Assembly: GCA_029866325.1 (NCBI GenBank)
Contig: JARWZO010000024.1
Coordinates: forward strand, 1-64,000
Origin: Fluviicola sp.
GTDB taxonomy: Bacteria; Bacteroidota; Bacteroidia; Flavobacteriales_D; Crocinitomicaceae
Direction of reading: 5' to 3'
Length of the DNA: 64,000 bases
Shown here: positions 46,460 through 56,027 of the stretch, one piece after another
How the letters are laid out: the number at the start of each line of letters is the position of its first letter
Numbering within the stretch: the stretch's first letter is position 1
Notes under the pieces: generated by a model
Told to the model about the DNA's origin: nothing
Database searches by the model: none
What the model saw: only the letters and a program-made list of their open reading frames with translations
Position numbers and translations under genes: made by a program

Positions 46460-47523
46460 ACCTCCTTTTCTGCCAACTGATTAATCGATGCTTTTAGGGT
46501 TTCATTTCTCTTTTGTAGCGTAAATCGGTCCGAGATTGTTTTATGAACATTTTGTGAAGACTGCTCCAAATCACCACTTCTTAATTGACTTATTCTATTT
46601 AGAATACCTGAGAGTTCCACAACCGATTTGTGGTTCAATACATATCCGTCATTCCCTACAATGAAAGGCATGGCGCCAACGTTGGAAACTATCGGAATAC
46701 AGCCACTTAGCATCGCTTCACATAAAGCATTCGGAAAGCCTTCCGACATAGAAAGTTGAAGGTAAAACTGCTTGGTTTGTAAAAAAGAATTCAACTCATT
46801 GTTGGGAATTTTGTCCAGCAAGTATAGGTTTTTAGGTAAATCATCAAGTTGTAATCCGATTCCGCCCACGATATAAAAAGCACATTCAGGTTTGAGTTTT
46901 GCTATGTCGACGATTAAATCGATTCCCTTTAAAGAAATGCCAAACCGGCTTCCAAGACCGGCGCCAATGGTTACAAATGAAAGCGGTTCACGTTCCTGTT
47001 GTCCAATTGTCCAAGTGCTTGAATCATAGCCGTTGTAAACAACTTCGAAAGGCGTTTTAATCCTTGGTCGGTGTGCCAGATAACCTTGCTGTGGATAATC
47101 ATTTGGTTGGTAAGTATAATCGTATTTCACCAATGAATCATGTACAGGAAGCAACAGACTCGCTCTTTTTAAACTGAATGAAGTAGCCATTCCCAGGAAT
47201 AACCGGTTAAAATTGCCGTAATTAATAGAGGGAAACGAAACGCAATCGGTTCCTCCTAAAACAATAACACTACGACGACTACCAATCCATGTGAAAAAGG
47301 AGGGAAGTACCGTGTGAAAGCCCCCGAATTGACTGACAATAATTGTTGATTTACGTGATTTCAACAGAAAGAAAAATTGTCTGATCAGTTCAAAAGGTGT
47401 TTTCCATTTGTCGCGAACATTAAAACAATAGATCGTTACTGCATAATGTTCTTCCAAAATTTGAATATCCTTTTCAACAAAAGAAGACAATCCGGTATGA
47501 AAATAAAGGATATTCTTTTTCAT
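46456..47523 (-). CDS. Glycosyltransferase, GT4 family
   Basis: 355 residues from the ATG at 47523 (MKKNILYFHTGLSSF). The GT-B fold is seen in the first half (TIIVSQFGGFHT, VIVLGGTDCVSF). The second half has the donor-site motif SEGFPNALCEAMLSGCIPIVSN (split as usual by the EX7E-type glutamates), which is typical of family 4 retaining glycosyltransferases. The sugar is unknown. The gene follows a methyltransferase by 13 bases and faces a flippase, so it probably builds a surface glycan. Confidence 0.9.
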   Translation of the reverse strand: MKKNILYFHTGLSSFVEKDIQILEEHYAVTIYCFNVRDKWKTPFELIRQFFFLLKSRKSTIIVSQFGGFHTVLPSFFTWIGSRRSVIVLGGTDCVSFPSINYGNFNRLFLGMATSFSLKRASLLLPVHDSLVKYDYTYQPNDYPQQGYLAHRPRIKTPFEVVYNGYDSSTWTIGQQEREPLSFVTIGAGLGSRFGISLKGIDLIVDIAKLKPECAFYIVGGIGLQLDDLPKNLYLLDKIPNNELNSFLQTKQFYLQLSMSEGFPNALCEAMLSGCIPIVSNVGAMPFIVGNDGYVLNHKSVVELSGILNRISQLRSGDLEQSSQNVHKTISDRFTLQKRNETLKASINQLAEKEV

Positions 47524-47536
47524 ACGGATGTTGTCC

Positions 47537-48232
47537 TTAAAAGTATTTAGCGCAGAAATTCTGCCATGCAGTAGCAAACTTGTTACGAATCGCTATCGAT
47601 GTTACCTTCGGGTTATTAGTGAAGACAATCGTAAGATAATTCGGCACGGTGGTATGAATAGAATAAGGTTTAATGGTTACCAACTCAAATCCATGCGGGT
47701 AAACATTGTTCAATAACTCCTGCATTGAAAGCGACTGATCAATGATTTGCAACAAATGAGGATTGTGCTCACGGTGATAATTCAAGGCATTCGGCTCGGG
47801 TAAATTAATAAACCAAACGGCATTTTTCGAACAGACTTTTGCTACGTTTTCAAATAATTTATAATGCTGTTCAACCGGAATATGCTCTAAGACGTCAGGA
47901 AAAACAACAAGGTCAAATTTAGTTTGATGATCAAAGTCAGACATGTCCGTACAGATAAACTCCGCGCGTTTTTCAGGATTGAACACACGTGCATATTCAA
48001 TACTCTTGGGAGAAATATCGCAGCCTACAAATGAACCTTCGGGAACCATTCTAATCAGTAATTTACTCACTGTTCCAATTCCACAGCCAATCTCAAGAAT
48101 AGAAGCGTTTTTAGGAATACCTAATTTTTTGACCTTTTTTGCAATGATGCGATGGCGTACAGAAATCCCTATTTTTCGTTGGTGATTAATATAATCATCA
48201 TAGTATTCTTCTACCTCTTCTTTTTGAGCCAT
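47537..48232 (-). CDS. SAM-dependent methyltransferase
   Basis: 231 residues. SAM motif I is ASILEIGCGIGTVSKLLIR, with SFVGCDISPKSIEYA and FDLVVFPDVLEHI as motifs II and IV of the class I family. Next to a glycosyltransferase and a flippase it may methylate a sugar or lipid acceptor, or act in quinone-type chemistry; sequence does not decide. It begins 49 bases left of the DUF1573 gene's stop on the same strand. Confidence 0.85.
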   Translation of the reverse strand: MAQKEEVEEYYDDYINHQRKIGISVRHRIIAKKVKKLGIPKNASILEIGCGIGTVSKLLIRMVPEGSFVGCDISPKSIEYARVFNPEKRAEFICTDMSDFDHQTKFDLVVFPDVLEHIPVEQHYKLFENVAKVCSKNAVWFINLPEPNALNYHREHNPHLLQIIDQSLSMQELLNNVYPHGFELVTIKPYSIHTTVPNYLTIVFTNNPKVTSIAIRNKFATAWQNFCAKYF

Positions 48233-48281
48233 GAACGTTGTTTATGTTGCGGCAAAAGTAATCAACTCGGGTGAATGTTTA

Positions 48282-48779
48282 TTACTTCACCATTGCTTTA
48301 ATTTTCACAGTCGAAACACGTGGCTCTGTATTAGCTTGAATAGTTACTGTTTTCTCAGAAGGACCCGGACCGTTTGGTTTAAATCCGACTTCAATCACAT
48401 CACTTTTTCCCGGAAGAATCGGTTTCTCCGGTTTTTTTGGAGTTGTACAACCACAGCTGGCACCTACATCAACAATTTTCAACGGAAACTTTCCTGTATT
48501 GGTTACTTTGAACACACATTTGTTCTCTGAACCGGTTTTAATTTCACCGAAATCGTGGACTTCTTTGTCAAACTTAAGGGTTGTAACGGTTTTGGCCAAT
48601 TCACGCTCGTTTGCCTCTTCTTCCTTAATTCGGTTGGCATTTTCTCTTATCAGCGCTTGGTCTTCCTCGCTACCTGAAGCAACAGCAGAAACAACTTCGC
48701 CGTCCTTTTTGGTTTGAGATTCAGAACAAGCCGTTAAGAAGATGATTCCTCCAGCAAAAACTATTAGACTTTTTTTCAT
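48282..48779 (-). CDS. DUF1573-domain lipoprotein
   Basis: 165 residues from the ATG at 48779, giving a lipoprotein signal (MKKSLIVFAGGIIFLTAC, lipobox LTAC). A charged linker with Glu/Lys follows. The DUF1573 Ig-like domain occupies ~70-165: FDKEVHDFGEIKTGSENKCVF, VDVGASCGCTTPKKPEKPI, SEKTVTIQANT. DUF1573 proteins are typical of Bacteroidota and may bind surface or matrix partners; the two Cys of CGC are conserved in the family. GGAA lies about 10 bases upstream and supports the start. Confidence 0.85.
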   Translation of the reverse strand: MKKSLIVFAGGIIFLTACSESQTKKDGEVVSAVASGSEEDQALIRENANRIKEEEANERELAKTVTTLKFDKEVHDFGEIKTGSENKCVFKVTNTGKFPLKIVDVGASCGCTTPKKPEKPILPGKSDVIEVGFKPNGPGPSEKTVTIQANTEPRVSTVKIKAMVK

Positions 48780-48844
48780 ATTCATTTCCAATATAAACCA
48801 GCCCAAAATTAAGGTTTTGTACTATAATTTTAATGGTAATTCTG

Positions 48845-48965
48845 TATCGGCTAGCCGATAAACTTTTTATCTCCCACAGATGCACAGATTTTACTAGGCT
48901 AACGCACTCGCTATTATGACTTTAAGCGTGTCCGTTAGGCACGCAAAAATCTGTGCTTCTGTGGG
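48845..48965. repeat. Palindrome TATCGGCTAGCCGATA plus inverted-repeat element, copy 1
   Basis: The 16-base perfect palindrome (48845-48860) is followed after 12 bases by an element whose left end (48873-48892, cccacagatgcacagatttt) is nearly complementary to its right end (48945-48965). The centre includes gcgtgtccgttaggcacgc. The same palindrome starts a similar structure at 60626-60784. It lies between the DUF1573 and S41 protease genes. Confidence 0.7.
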
Positions 48966-49006
48966 TAGTTATTAACACAACATTTATATGTTTGGCAATC
49001 CTGAAA

Positions 49007-50620
49007 TCAATTGGTTTTTGCCAAATTCATTGAATCGTACTTACTATTTTGAATCAACGCAATGGCTTGCTGAAGAATTTCGTTTTTTACGTTGTAAATT
49101 TCGTAAAATGCCTCAGAGCCAAATAAATCTTGAGCAATGTTCGCTTTTAAACGTAAGGTCATGATATCCTTGCTGATAGCGTATTCTTTTTCGTCGAATT
49201 TAAACTCAGGATCTTCTTTTTTCACGTGGGCGAAGAATTTGTCCATCAAGGCTTTGTCAACCGTAAAGCCTTTAATGAACTGATCTAGATTTTCGTATTT
49301 CTTGTTCAATTCGTCGCGGTTGTCTTCAACGTAGGTCAACGCAAACGTGTTGAAACCTCCTGTACTTGCTGCGTCGCGGTAAACATCCGTAATTTCTACG
49401 GTGTCGATTGGAACGAAAACATCCGGCATAATACCACCACCACCGTACACCGGTCGTTTCATTAGTTTTGTTTCAAATTTCAATGAATCCGGAAGTTTGA
49501 TGCTGTCTGAGTAAGACATCTCACCATTCAAAAAGCGTGTCATGTAATCATTTCGATAGGCTTCCAAATCTTCATACGATTTCTGGATGAAACGCCCGCT
49601 TGGAGTAAAATAACGCGCAATGGTCAAACGCATTTGTGATCCGTCTGTCAAATCAATTGGACGTTGCACCAAACCTTTTCCGTAGCTGCGACGGCCAACG
49701 ATCAAACCTCTGTCCCAATCCTGAATAGATCCGGCCAAAATTTCACTTGCCGAAGCAGAGTTTTCGTCGGTCAACACGATCAATCTTCCTTTTTCCCAGG
49801 TTCCCACAGATTTTGGGTTGGCTTTTAGATCTTGACGCGGGTAGGCGCGACCTTCAGAGTAAACAATGAGTTTGTCTTCCGATAAGAATTCATCGCCCAA
49901 TAATTGTGCTTGATTCAATAATCCACCACCATTTCCTTGCAAATCGAGGATCAGACTTTCCATTCCTTCCGATTTCAATTGCTTGATGCTTTTGGTGATT
50001 TCATCGTGCGATGAGCGCGAAAATGCGTTGAGTTTGATGTAACCGATTCCAGGAGCCACAATATAAGAGCAATCTACCGAGTTTACAGGAATTCGATCAC
50101 GCGTGATCACATAGTTCTGGGCTTTTTTGGTTCCCTTACGCAATACGTCTACACGAACTTTGGTACCAATATCACCCAATAGTTTTTCGCGTACTTGTGT
50201 ATTTTTCAAACCGACACCGGCTACGCTTTGTCCTTCAATCGAAACGATTTTATCTCCGGCGCGAATGCCCAATTTTTCGGAAGGTCCGCCGGCAATGGTT
50301 TCTACCACAATCAAGGTGTCTTTCAAAATCTGAAAACGAATCCCGATTCCAACGAAACTACCTTCAATACGTTGATTGGCATCATCCACTTCTTCTTTCG
50401 AAATATAGGTCGAGTGCGGATCCAATTTTTCCAGCATGGCTACAATCGCTGCATCCATCAGTTCTTTGTCTTGTACTTCATCAACGTACAACTTATCGAT
50501 ATAGGTTAAAATCTCTTCGATACGTTGCCCATTGGTGTAAGCAGGTGATTTGGTGACCGGTTGCGCGTATGAAACTGCCCAAGCAGCTACTGTCACAACG
50601 GTAAGAATGAATTGTTTCAT
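49007..50620 (-). CDS. S41-family C-terminal processing protease
   Basis: 537 residues with a signal peptide (MKQFILTVVTVAAWAVSYAQ). A PDZ domain lies at ~85-170 (GIGIRFQILKDTLIVVETIAGG, AGDKIVSIEGQSV). The S41 catalytic dyad is Ser290 in ENSASASEILAG and Lys315 in RRSYGKGLVQ, spaced 25 residues as in E. coli Prc (430 and 455). It cleaves periplasmic proteins near their C-termini. The C-terminal ~170 residues extend past the usual catalytic domain. Function in envelope quality control is inferred from the family. Confidence 0.92.
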   Translation of the reverse strand: MKQFILTVVTVAAWAVSYAQPVTKSPAYTNGQRIEEILTYIDKLYVDEVQDKELMDAAIVAMLEKLDPHSTYISKEEVDDANQRIEGSFVGIGIRFQILKDTLIVVETIAGGPSEKLGIRAGDKIVSIEGQSVAGVGLKNTQVREKLLGDIGTKVRVDVLRKGTKKAQNYVITRDRIPVNSVDCSYIVAPGIGYIKLNAFSRSSHDEITKSIKQLKSEGMESLILDLQGNGGGLLNQAQLLGDEFLSEDKLIVYSEGRAYPRQDLKANPKSVGTWEKGRLIVLTDENSASASEILAGSIQDWDRGLIVGRRSYGKGLVQRPIDLTDGSQMRLTIARYFTPSGRFIQKSYEDLEAYRNDYMTRFLNGEMSYSDSIKLPDSLKFETKLMKRPVYGGGGIMPDVFVPIDTVEITDVYRDAASTGGFNTFALTYVEDNRDELNKKYENLDQFIKGFTVDKALMDKFFAHVKKEDPEFKFDEKEYAISKDIMTLRLKANIAQDLFGSEAFYEIYNVKNEILQQAIALIQNSKYDSMNLAKTN

Positions 50621-50822
50621 CTGTTAAGGTATATCTAATAAAACTAAAGTAACGAATTAACGCAAATATTACGAAATGGTACGGTCTAAATTGTCGAATA
50701 AATGTTAAAGGGCGGAAAAAAGACAATTTTCGACAACAAAACCGTTAACAATGGATTGTTGACTTTTTTACCGAAACAATTGCCGTCAAATTCCTTATTT
50801 TCGAAGTTGAAATCGTTTGGAT

Positions 50823-51731
50823 ATGCAGGTTTACTTTCGCCTATTGACAGTTTTTCTGTTGTTGTTTGTCAGCACAGAAATCAATGCACAGGTTCGGGCT
50901 TTCGATAAGCTTGAGATACTTTATGATCAGGGACATCATAAAATGGTTTATCGTAGTGCCAATAGGTTATTGGATAAACCCGATTATGATTATTCGTTGC
51001 AACCCGAATTCTATAAGAGTTTGGCCATGTTTCATTTAAGTCAACTCGATTTTTGGTCGCAAATTCATCCGAATTCTTTACAAGATGCCCGTAAACTGTT
51101 TTTGGAAGTGAAAGCTTCTGCAGATGGCATGAAGGTGTTTAATGCGCATATAGACCATGTGACGGAATTGAAAAAATTCCTCTCTGAATGGGCCAACGAT
51201 CTCAAGCGAACCGATCAAGATAAATACGATGAGCTGCAACAAATTCTCTTCGGATTGTTTGACAACGTTCCCGATTTGGATAATCCGGATTATGAACCTG
51301 CAGTAGTTCCCGATAATGCAGTTGTAGCTGAAGAAAGTTCTGCACTGAAGAAACGCCGCGATGAAATGGTTGATTACGCCAAAAAACAGCTTGGTGTGCC
51401 TTATGTATGGGCAGGAACCGACCCGAGTGGTTTTGATTGCAGCGGTTTTACGTCTTACGTCATGAAAAATTTCAAAAAGGAGGTACCTCGCAGAGCGGAA
51501 GATCAGTACAAATCGTCTAAAAAAATCAAGCAAAGCAATGCTCAAAAAGGTGATTTGGTGTTCTTTAATAACGGTTCGGGGGTTTCCCATGTGGGAATGA
51601 TTATCTCTGAGCGAGGTCAGCCATTGGTAATGATTCATGCCAGTTCTTCGAAAGGAATTATGATTACCGATATTGAATCGTCGGAATACTGGCTGAAACG
51701 TTTGTATGGTTTCGGAACGTATGTGGAATAA
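50823..51731 (+). CDS. Secreted NlpC/P60 peptidoglycan hydrolase
   Basis: 302 residues from the ATG at 50823, which gives a signal peptide (MQVYFRLLTVFLLLFVSTEI, NAQ at the cleavage site). A helical region (~25-170) precedes the NlpC/P60 domain: LGVPYVWAGTDPSGFDCSGF (catalytic Cys), KKGDLVFFNNGSGVSHVGMI (catalytic His in the HVGM motif), then RLYGFGTYVE. It cuts peptide bonds in the cell wall. It diverges from the S41 protease gene (202 bases between). Confidence 0.9.
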   Translation: MQVYFRLLTVFLLLFVSTEINAQVRAFDKLEILYDQGHHKMVYRSANRLLDKPDYDYSLQPEFYKSLAMFHLSQLDFWSQIHPNSLQDARKLFLEVKASADGMKVFNAHIDHVTELKKFLSEWANDLKRTDQDKYDELQQILFGLFDNVPDLDNPDYEPAVVPDNAVVAEESSALKKRRDEMVDYAKKQLGVPYVWAGTDPSGFDCSGFTSYVMKNFKKEVPRRAEDQYKSSKKIKQSNAQKGDLVFFNNGSGVSHVGMIISERGQPLVMIHASSSKGIMITDIESSEYWLKRLYGFGTYVE

Positions 51732-51766
51732 TTGTCCCGCTTTTTAGTTCTCTGTTCGCATTTCTT

Positions 51767-51918
51767 CGTCCCATAGTGACGAAATATCTTAGTATGAAAT
51801 AATAGTATGAATCGTTACCCCATAGGGGTAAGATATTTATGTTGTTTGGTTGTCCTACCCCTAAGGGGTAGATGTTGATTGCGGGGTAGCTTCTTACAAT
51901 ATTCCGTCCCTACGGTAC
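51767..51918. repeat. Dispersed intergenic repeat with four small palindromes, copy 2
   Basis: Starts cgtcccatagtgacg, has taccccataggggtaagatat and cctacccctaaggggtag blocks, and ends with cgtccctacggtac. Same order as the copies at 13228 and 58485. It lies between two converging genes. Confidence 0.75.
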
Positions 51919-51973
51919 ACAGATATCTGATGTTTATCTATCTGTGAACATGTTTAAGAGGAAGATACTTTTA

Positions 51974-52480
51974 TCAAGTAATTTGCTTTTTTCTGAACCC
52001 GAAAAGCAAACTCACAATTGCCAATAACAAAGCAATAAAAAGACTCCACCAGGCAATTGTTAACGACGTTCCCAAAAGATTAGAAAACCCAACGGAACAG
52101 GCACTGGCAATAAAGGGTACGGCAAGTATCGCAGCCAATTTCCCTTTGATTAATTGCGAAGAACGCGCCAATAAATAAAGGTAAAGTTGAATTCCGATTA
52201 AACCTGTTTGGGCCAATAATTCCCATATTGAACGAATGTCTGAAACATTGGTCAGCAGCAGGAGTGAAAGAACAACTGAAAGCACAAAAAAAGATCCGGT
52301 AATGCTGCGTGTAATTCCTTTAGGCGAAACAGCAAGAGGAATACTAGAGACAAACATCACATTAAGCCCGATAAAATAGGGTAGAAGTGTTGTGAAATGC
52401 CAATCTAGAAATATCCAACCTGCCGTGAGTAATATCAACAGAGCGAACAGTGCAACAGGAATGAGTTTCAGGAAGCGCAT
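51974..52480 (-). CDS. Hypothetical membrane protein with about five helices
   Basis: 168 residues from the ATG at 52480 (MRFLKLIPVALFALLILLTAG). About five hydrophobic helices with short loops and a basic C-terminus (FGFRKKQIT). It starts 1 base after the stop codon of the giant sensor phosphatase gene, so it is cotranscribed and possibly works with it. No domain is recognised. The longer start at 52504 overlaps that gene and is less likely. Confidence 0.7.
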   Translation of the reverse strand: MRFLKLIPVALFALLILLTAGWIFLDWHFTTLLPYFIGLNVMFVSSIPLAVSPKGITRSITGSFFVLSVVLSLLLLTNVSDIRSIWELLAQTGLIGIQLYLYLLARSSQLIKGKLAAILAVPFIASACSVGFSNLLGTSLTIAWWSLFIALLLAIVSLLFGFRKKQIT

Positions 52481-52481
52481 A

Positions 52482-55400
52482 TTATTTCTTTTTGTAACGA
52501 ACACCGAATACGCATACGTCGTCTACTTGATCCAAATCGCCTTTCCAACCGTCAAACGCAGTTTTAATTGCTTCGAATTGCTGTATCATCGGAAGAGCGG
52601 ATAATTCAAGCAACATGCTTTTAAACGGTCGTGATTTGAATTTTTTAGCTTTTTCACCACCGAATTGATCTACGTAACCATCGGTGTAGAGGTAAATACA
52701 ATCGTCGTCTTGTAACTGGAATTCTTTCTGACTAAACGGTTTTGCATCAACAAACTGACCGATCGGTTGTTTATCCGGTTTCAATTCAATCAATTCTCCG
52801 TTTCGGATAATCACACATTCGTTGTTGGCTCCTGCATATTTCAGCACTCCCGCTTCAAAATCGATGGTACACAAGGCAATGTCCATACCGTCTTTCACAT
52901 CCGATTGTCCTTCCGAACGGAAAGCACCAACTACGATTTCACGCAATTTATCCAATACTTCACTCGGCTCAGTGAGTTTGAATTCGTTGACCGCTCTCAG
53001 TAAACCGTTATTCCCGACAATACTTACCAATGATCCCGGTACACCGTGTCCGGTACAATCTACTGCAGCAAAAACGGTAACGCCTTGTAATTCGCGCGCC
53101 CAGTAAAAATCGCCGGAAACAATGTCTTTCGGACGGTAAAACACAAAATGTTCGTGAAACAATTCATTCAAGCGTGAAGCAGCCGGAAGAATAGTCGTTT
53201 GAATGCGTTTGGCGTACTGAATACTGTCAAGAATGTCCGTCGTTTTCTGGATAATCTCTGTTTTTTGCTGCTCCAATTGCTTGTTTTGCTCAGCAATCTC
53301 GCTGGTTCGTTCCTGCACAGTTGCTTCCAATCGTTGGTTTTGTCGTTTTACACGTTGTGTGGAAAGTTGCACGATTACAAAAACGAGTACAATCAATGCG
53401 ATCAGGTAAAGAATATAAGCCCAAATGGTTCTGTACCAAGGCGGAAGAATGGTGATTTCATATTCCAATACTTCACTTTCGATACCAAATCCGTTGCGGG
53501 CTTGTAATTTTAAGACATAAGTTCCTTCACCGATTTTTTGAAAATCTTTGTAATACTGATCCGACCAATCAGACCACTCATCGTTGAAGCCTTCCAACTT
53601 ATAGCGGTACTCCATGTGGTCTTTTCCGCTGTAGGAATTGGCATGAAATGTAACGCTGAACGAGTTTTGTCCATAAGTCAGCGGCTCCATTTTTTTCGCT
53701 CTGAAGACGTTGAAACGCACTGTTTTTCCGCCTGCTTCAAAACGATCAATGGAAACCGTGAGACGATGTCTGTATTTGCGGATGGTTTCAAAATTCACGA
53801 CGTAAATTCCGTTACTTGCCCCAAGCCAGATTTCGTTATCAGGACCTTGTACAATTGATGAAACGATTCCTGCTTTGCGCATTCCTGTTAACGGCCATTT
53901 GATCCATTTCCAATTGTCTTTACCATGTTTTTCGAGCCAACCGGTTATGATTTCAAATTTTCCGTCGGTCAAATCTCGATAAACAACCACCCACAATTGT
54001 TCATCATTGATATTGATAATGCGGTGAAGGTCATTTTTGGTGGTTCCGAAAAATTCCTTGTTCTGTGGAATGGCTTTCATCGAGCGTCCGTCAGGAGAAA
54101 GGATCGCAATGCCTCGTGTTGTTTCAATGGCAATTTCACCCTGAAATTTCTCAACGTAGTACGAACACGATTCGCCTTTTTTCGGATTCGTTTCCTTTAC
54201 GAAGCGCGTTTTTTTCGTTTTTACATCGTAAATTCCTAATCCTACATCGGTGATACCGAAATAGATTTTCCCGTTGTTAACGGTAAGGCTGAATGTTTCT
54301 CCATTCTTGGAGGTGTAAAGGTCTTTGTATTCCCACGAACCGTTTGGAAGCAGCTTCAACTGCGCAATTCCCGCTTCCAAGGTCAGGTAAACAATGTCTT
54401 GATTATTTGGATCCTGACACAACGAGTAAGCATAACTCGGCGATATGGGCTTGTTGGTATTGCTAGCCGGGAAGTATTCGTAGATACCGTTGTAGGCAAT
54501 CACGAGTGAGCGTTTTCCTTTTGAAGTTGTGAATGTTTCCAAATCATACACGTCCTGAAGCATGATATCTTTACTTACGAAAGAGCGGTGAGTATTTGAA
54601 ACCTGGATGGAAGAAATATCAGGATGAAGCCCCACCAACATTTCCCGCCCGTCAAATACAATGGCTTCGGCAAGTGAGCTGATACCTTCCGATTTTTTGA
54701 AGTAGGTGATAGGGCTTGATGTTTCAATGAGTTGAATCCCGTTGTCGAGACACAGCCATAGGTTTCCTTCCGCATCATGAAACAACTTGAATACTCCAAG
54801 GTTTTCCAGCCCATCATAAAAATCGATGCGACGAATGATGTGACCTTCCAGATCGGAAATAACAACACCTTCCGTTTCGGTTCCCATAAAGAGAAAGTTT
54901 CCGTCTCGACGAATGTAGTTAGGCGAAATATCCAGCATTTCAGGGAATAGCAATTCTTTTTCCGTATTCCAGATAAATGTGCCGTTGGAAGCTTTTGCCG
55001 AGAAAAATTTTCCCGAAATATCAAGAACGTACCACGTACCGTTTATTTCAAAACTTCCGCGAATGTTTCGTAATTTGATATGTTCAGGTAATTTTAACTC
55101 TTTCATCTTACCTGATAAGGCATCGATGTACAAGTATTTTGAAATGCGTCGGTCTGAATCTGTTCCTTTTTGATAAATGAGTAACAACCCTTTCCCGAAT
55201 CGGCTGGATGTTCGGCAGGTAAATCCGTTGAATTGCGACGGGATATTGAGCTTGGTTGTTTTCTTTTGATGAACGGTGTAGAGTTGGTTTTCACCTACAA
55301 ACAATATTTTCTGACCACTCAGCTCATAGATGTTCCAAAAATTACCCGGTTCGTTGGTGCCTTTTTGTGCCAGAAGCGGATAATAATTGGGAGCTCCCGA

Positions 55401-55772
55401 ATCGTTGTATGCAATGTAACCGAAGTTATTTTCGCGACCAACATACAACACATCGTTTGAAGCTCTGAAAATTTCCCGGATTTTGGTTTCGCGAACTATT
55501 TCAGCGTATTGTTTGCCTTTGCCTGTGGAAGCGGTTTTGATTTTGTTCCATTCAATACCGTTGTACATCAGGATATCCTGACGATTTCCAAAGTAGACGT
55601 TGCCATCTGAACCTTGCGCTCCGGCCCAAATCTGACCTGAACTCCCGAAATCATCGACCGAGAAATAATGCGTATTGAATTTACCGTTCACCGACATATT
55701 CTGCGCTGCTGCTTGCTTGAAGAACAAGAGCAGAAACGTCCAGATTACATATTTCACTGAAGATCGAATCAT
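52482..55772 (-). CDS. Membrane sensor with beta-propeller, Y_Y_Y domain and SpoIIE-type PP2C phosphatase
   Basis: 1096 residues from the ATG at 55772 (signal or anchor MIRSSVKYVIWTFLLLFFKQ). Residues ~25-700 form a two-component-regulator-type propeller, and ~700-780 a Y_Y_Y Ig-like domain (MEYRYKLEGFNDEWSDW). A helix at ~790-815 crosses the inner membrane. A coiled coil (QVKRQNQRLEATVQERTSEI) leads to a C-terminal SpoIIE/PP2C phosphatase of ~230 residues, with metal-site motifs SGDFYWARE, AAVDCTGHGVPGS, and LYTDGYVDQFGG. It would sense a periplasmic signal and dephosphorylate a protein (for example an anti-anti-sigma factor). The partner is not visible nearby. Confidence 0.9.
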   Translation of the reverse strand: MIRSSVKYVIWTFLLLFFKQAAAQNMSVNGKFNTHYFSVDDFGSSGQIWAGAQGSDGNVYFGNRQDILMYNGIEWNKIKTASTGKGKQYAEIVRETKIREIFRASNDVLYVGRENNFGYIAYNDSGAPNYYPLLAQKGTNEPGNFWNIYELSGQKILFVGENQLYTVHQKKTTKLNIPSQFNGFTCRTSSRFGKGLLLIYQKGTDSDRRISKYLYIDALSGKMKELKLPEHIKLRNIRGSFEINGTWYVLDISGKFFSAKASNGTFIWNTEKELLFPEMLDISPNYIRRDGNFLFMGTETEGVVISDLEGHIIRRIDFYDGLENLGVFKLFHDAEGNLWLCLDNGIQLIETSSPITYFKKSEGISSLAEAIVFDGREMLVGLHPDISSIQVSNTHRSFVSKDIMLQDVYDLETFTTSKGKRSLVIAYNGIYEYFPASNTNKPISPSYAYSLCQDPNNQDIVYLTLEAGIAQLKLLPNGSWEYKDLYTSKNGETFSLTVNNGKIYFGITDVGLGIYDVKTKKTRFVKETNPKKGESCSYYVEKFQGEIAIETTRGIAILSPDGRSMKAIPQNKEFFGTTKNDLHRIININDEQLWVVVYRDLTDGKFEIITGWLEKHGKDNWKWIKWPLTGMRKAGIVSSIVQGPDNEIWLGASNGIYVVNFETIRKYRHRLTVSIDRFEAGGKTVRFNVFRAKKMEPLTYGQNSFSVTFHANSYSGKDHMEYRYKLEGFNDEWSDWSDQYYKDFQKIGEGTYVLKLQARNGFGIESEVLEYEITILPPWYRTIWAYILYLIALIVLVFVIVQLSTQRVKRQNQRLEATVQERTSEIAEQNKQLEQQKTEIIQKTTDILDSIQYAKRIQTTILPAASRLNELFHEHFVFYRPKDIVSGDFYWARELQGVTVFAAVDCTGHGVPGSLVSIVGNNGLLRAVNEFKLTEPSEVLDKLREIVVGAFRSEGQSDVKDGMDIALCTIDFEAGVLKYAGANNECVIIRNGELIELKPDKQPIGQFVDAKPFSQKEFQLQDDDCIYLYTDGYVDQFGGEKAKKFKSRPFKSMLLELSALPMIQQFEAIKTAFDGWKGDLDQVDDVCVFGVRYKKK

Positions 55773-55968
55773 TAGTTTACTTCGGTTGACGAATATAGTA
55801 ATAAGAATCTGTTTAAATTCCATCTTTTGATTTGATTATGTGCCTTTTTGACTACAAATTCGTTTCGTTTTTTCGCCAGAATCATTCCATTATGACTGCA
55901 AAACGCGCCTCCTTTCGTCTAAAAATGCACGATAATCAAATTTTCACCATCTGAAATTTAAACAGATT

Positions 55969-56009
55969 CAAAAAAAGAAACCCGAACCGCTGATAATGAA
56001 CGATTCGGG
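55969..56009 (-). terminator. Terminator of the polyamine operon
   Basis: On the minus strand a 9-base stem (56009-56001 with 55989-55981, one G-U pair) is followed by a T-rich run (forward A-run 55969-55980). It lies 19 bases past the agmatinase-type gene's stop. Confidence 0.75.
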
Positions 56010-56027
56010 CTTGTATAAATAAAAATT

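Noticed and set aside
53199-54239. Plus-strand frames opposite the SpoIIE phosphatase gene
   Set aside because: They are antisense shadows of a gene with clear domains; no start context or motif.
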